Made by a program: the position numbers and the translations under genes | From: Pegea sp. RAD2-039 | Taxonomy: Eukaryota; Chordata; Thaliacea; Salpida; Salpidae | DNA: 64,000 nt | Direction of reading: 5' to 3' | Assembly: GCA_034620365.1 (NCBI GenBank) | Contig: JAQGEQ010000332.1 | Coordinates: forward strand, 1-64,000 | Shown: positions 62,801-64,000 of the stretch, one piece after another | How the letters are laid out: every line of letters begins with the position of its first letter | Numbering within the stretch: position 1 is the first letter of the stretch | Notes under the pieces: generated by a model | Databases searched by the model: none | The model's input: only the letters and a program-made list of their open reading frames with translations | Told to the model about the DNA's origin: nothing

Positions 62801-63414
62801 AAAAATATTTTTATCTGAAAAAAATAATATATTCTATTTGCTTTATTTTCATAATTTACTTAAAAACCAACTAGTTAATGTAGAAAAAAATTAAAAATTT
62901 TGTTCTTTTTATAATATACGATTTCATAAATAAGTTTTAAAATTTGTCTAATAACTATTTAAGAATAAAAGAAGTAAAAACTAAATTTCTAGAAGTAACT
63001 TAAAGAAACAATACTAAAACTAACATTGAATAAATATATCAAATAAAAATTTTAATAATATAAATCGTCATCTTAACAATTTATGTTCATAAAATATAAA
63101 TTACTAGTTTAACTGACAAGTAACAAACTTCAAATGTGAAAAAGCAGCAACAAATTAGAAATATAATCTTCAAAGAAGATCCTTATATATACATCATTAG
63201 CAAACCTGAGTTAATTTATTTACTAAATTCTAATTTTTATCAAAATCTGTGAAAAAAATCCACTCTAACTGGTCATGTATAAACACCATAACTTTGACGA
63301 ATGTGCACTAGTGGTGAAAACATAATAAATAAGTATTTTACCATAGAAAACTATAATGAAGATATATGTAAATTTAATTATTTAAGTTTCTTACTTGTCT
63401 TACCGTAGAAAAAC
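59868..63414. other. AT-rich intergenic, no gene seen
   Basis: Presumed upstream region of the Kelch-like gene, then 3 kb of AT-rich sequence without supported exons. Confidence 0.5.
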
Positions 63415-63585
63415 CTAAAGTTCTTTTATTTTTTCGAGATGAAAATAGCCTCTAGTTTTAATGTTCTCTAATCTGGCGGCGTGGAGAGTGGAGTCCTGCT
63501 GTATGGACAGCAACTGGTTTTCTATAAATTCTGCCTTGGCAGAGTTAAAATATGTTATGCACTTTGTGGCAAAAGATAAATATAT
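63415..63585 (-). CDS. Possible terminal exon of an unknown protein
   Basis: A minus-strand open stretch ends at the TAG at 63,415-63,417. From about 63,570 downward the translation is rich in charged, coding-like residues (NSAKAEFIENQLL, ARLENIKTRGYFHLEKIKEL) and the DNA is far less AT-rich than its flanks. There is no ATG; an acceptor-like CACAAAG lies near 63,570. The predicted helix could be a coil or part of a mobile-element protein. Upstream, a donor-like CAG-GTATGA near 63,748 could end a preceding exon. The family is not recognised. Confidence 0.3.
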   Translation of the reverse strand: MYLSFATKCITYFNSAKAEFIENQLLSIQQDSTLHAARLENIKTRGYFHLEKIKEL

Positions 63586-64000
63586 TTACAGATGGGAATT
63601 TTTTGTCAATAGCTAGCTTTCACCTTAGTTAAAGCTATGCAAAGGTTCTAGTCTGCAAAAGCTTTCAAAGCGATTCAGAGAAAAGAAAGAATAAAATTGA
63701 TATAAAATTGATATAATTAAAAGACAAAAAAACGTCGATCATCATACCTGGAAGAAGACAAAAGAACCACAAGAGAACATGAAAAGATGTCTTCCTTGAT
63801 GACTTTTAAAATAAGATTTTGACAATTTATTTCCTTGCTGCTCAAGATTAGAGATAAATGCAAGGTCATATTAAAATTGGTTTTGGGCATTTATAATAGT
63901 GGGCTGTAAAAAACTGCAAATGTCTGTCTAACAATGAGATTGTTTGACAGTAGTGTAAAACTCTGATATTCAGAAAATACCATTTTGTTAAAATCAAATT
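63586..64000. other. Right end of window, no firm feature
   Basis: A possible further exon of the gene ending at 63,415 may lie around 63,750-63,800, but its frame cannot be fixed. Confidence 0.3.

Noticed and set aside
1-64000. tRNA, rRNA or CRISPR features
   Set aside because: No cloverleaf with internal A/B boxes, no rRNA core sequence and no regularly spaced short repeats were seen. The composition and introns indicate nuclear eukaryotic DNA.

Overview
This is a very AT-rich (roughly three-quarters A+T by eye) nuclear stretch from an invertebrate. Genes are split by GT-AG introns from about 50 bp to over 1 kb, so almost no complete gene appears as one ORF. The base composition, compact introns, a BTB-BACK-Kelch gene and LINE-type reverse-transcriptase debris would fit a rotifer such as Brachionus, a flatworm or a cnidarian. 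I lean weakly to a rotifer and cannot prove it from sequence alone. All gene models here were assembled by hand from splice signals and reading-frame phase.

Region 1 (1-26.24 kb) is the main discovery: a tandem array of insulin-like peptide (ILP) genes. Unit 1 (1-13,630; its left edge may lie outside the window) holds ILP-A1 (+), ILP-B1 (+) and ILP-C1 (-). Unit 2 (13,631 to about 22,670) is a near-identical copy carrying ILP-A2 and ILP-B2. It then switches into a third copy of the post-A spacer and B-type promoter (about 22,671-26,237), which stops just before a third B coding region. Each ILP has three coding exons in the same phases (1, then 2): signal peptide plus B chain, a connecting segment, and an A chain matching the insulin signature C-C-x3-C-x8-C. 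All share ten cysteines: the canonical six, an extra pair in the B chain, and a pair in the connecting segment with a fixed 25-residue spacing. The genes sit among homologous spacers built of roughly 1.6-kb repeats, which explain the unequal exchanges. Each full unit also carries a dead retrotransposon tail.

Region 2 (26.24-38 kb) holds a multi-exon minus-strand gene for a Gln/Ser-rich protein with a leucine-zipper-like coil and one C-terminal C2H2 finger (33,945-37,941). Its 3' half is duplicated at 26,827-28,951, where the copy has lost the first exons and its last zinc-binding histidine. Between the two copies lie a less AT-rich array of dispersed repeats and two LINE 3' ends.

Region 3 (38-64 kb) is sparse. 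All recognisable genes are on the minus strand: a small acidic-to-basic protein (41.3-42.0 kb), two paralogous four-helix membrane proteins (44.1-45.2 and 52.2-53.3 kb) and a complete 10-exon Kelch-like protein (57.1-59.9 kb). Low-confidence fragments resemble a trypsin-like protease (43.5 kb), a transporter (55 kb) and a terminal exon of unknown type (63.4 kb). The rest is AT-rich sequence in which I see no gene.

Functionally, the ILPs are expected to be secreted peptide ligands of an insulin-type receptor, expanded by recent tandem duplication. The Kelch-like protein is a probable Cullin-3 adaptor. The finger protein is a probable nuclear regulator. No operon-like link between these genes is evident.
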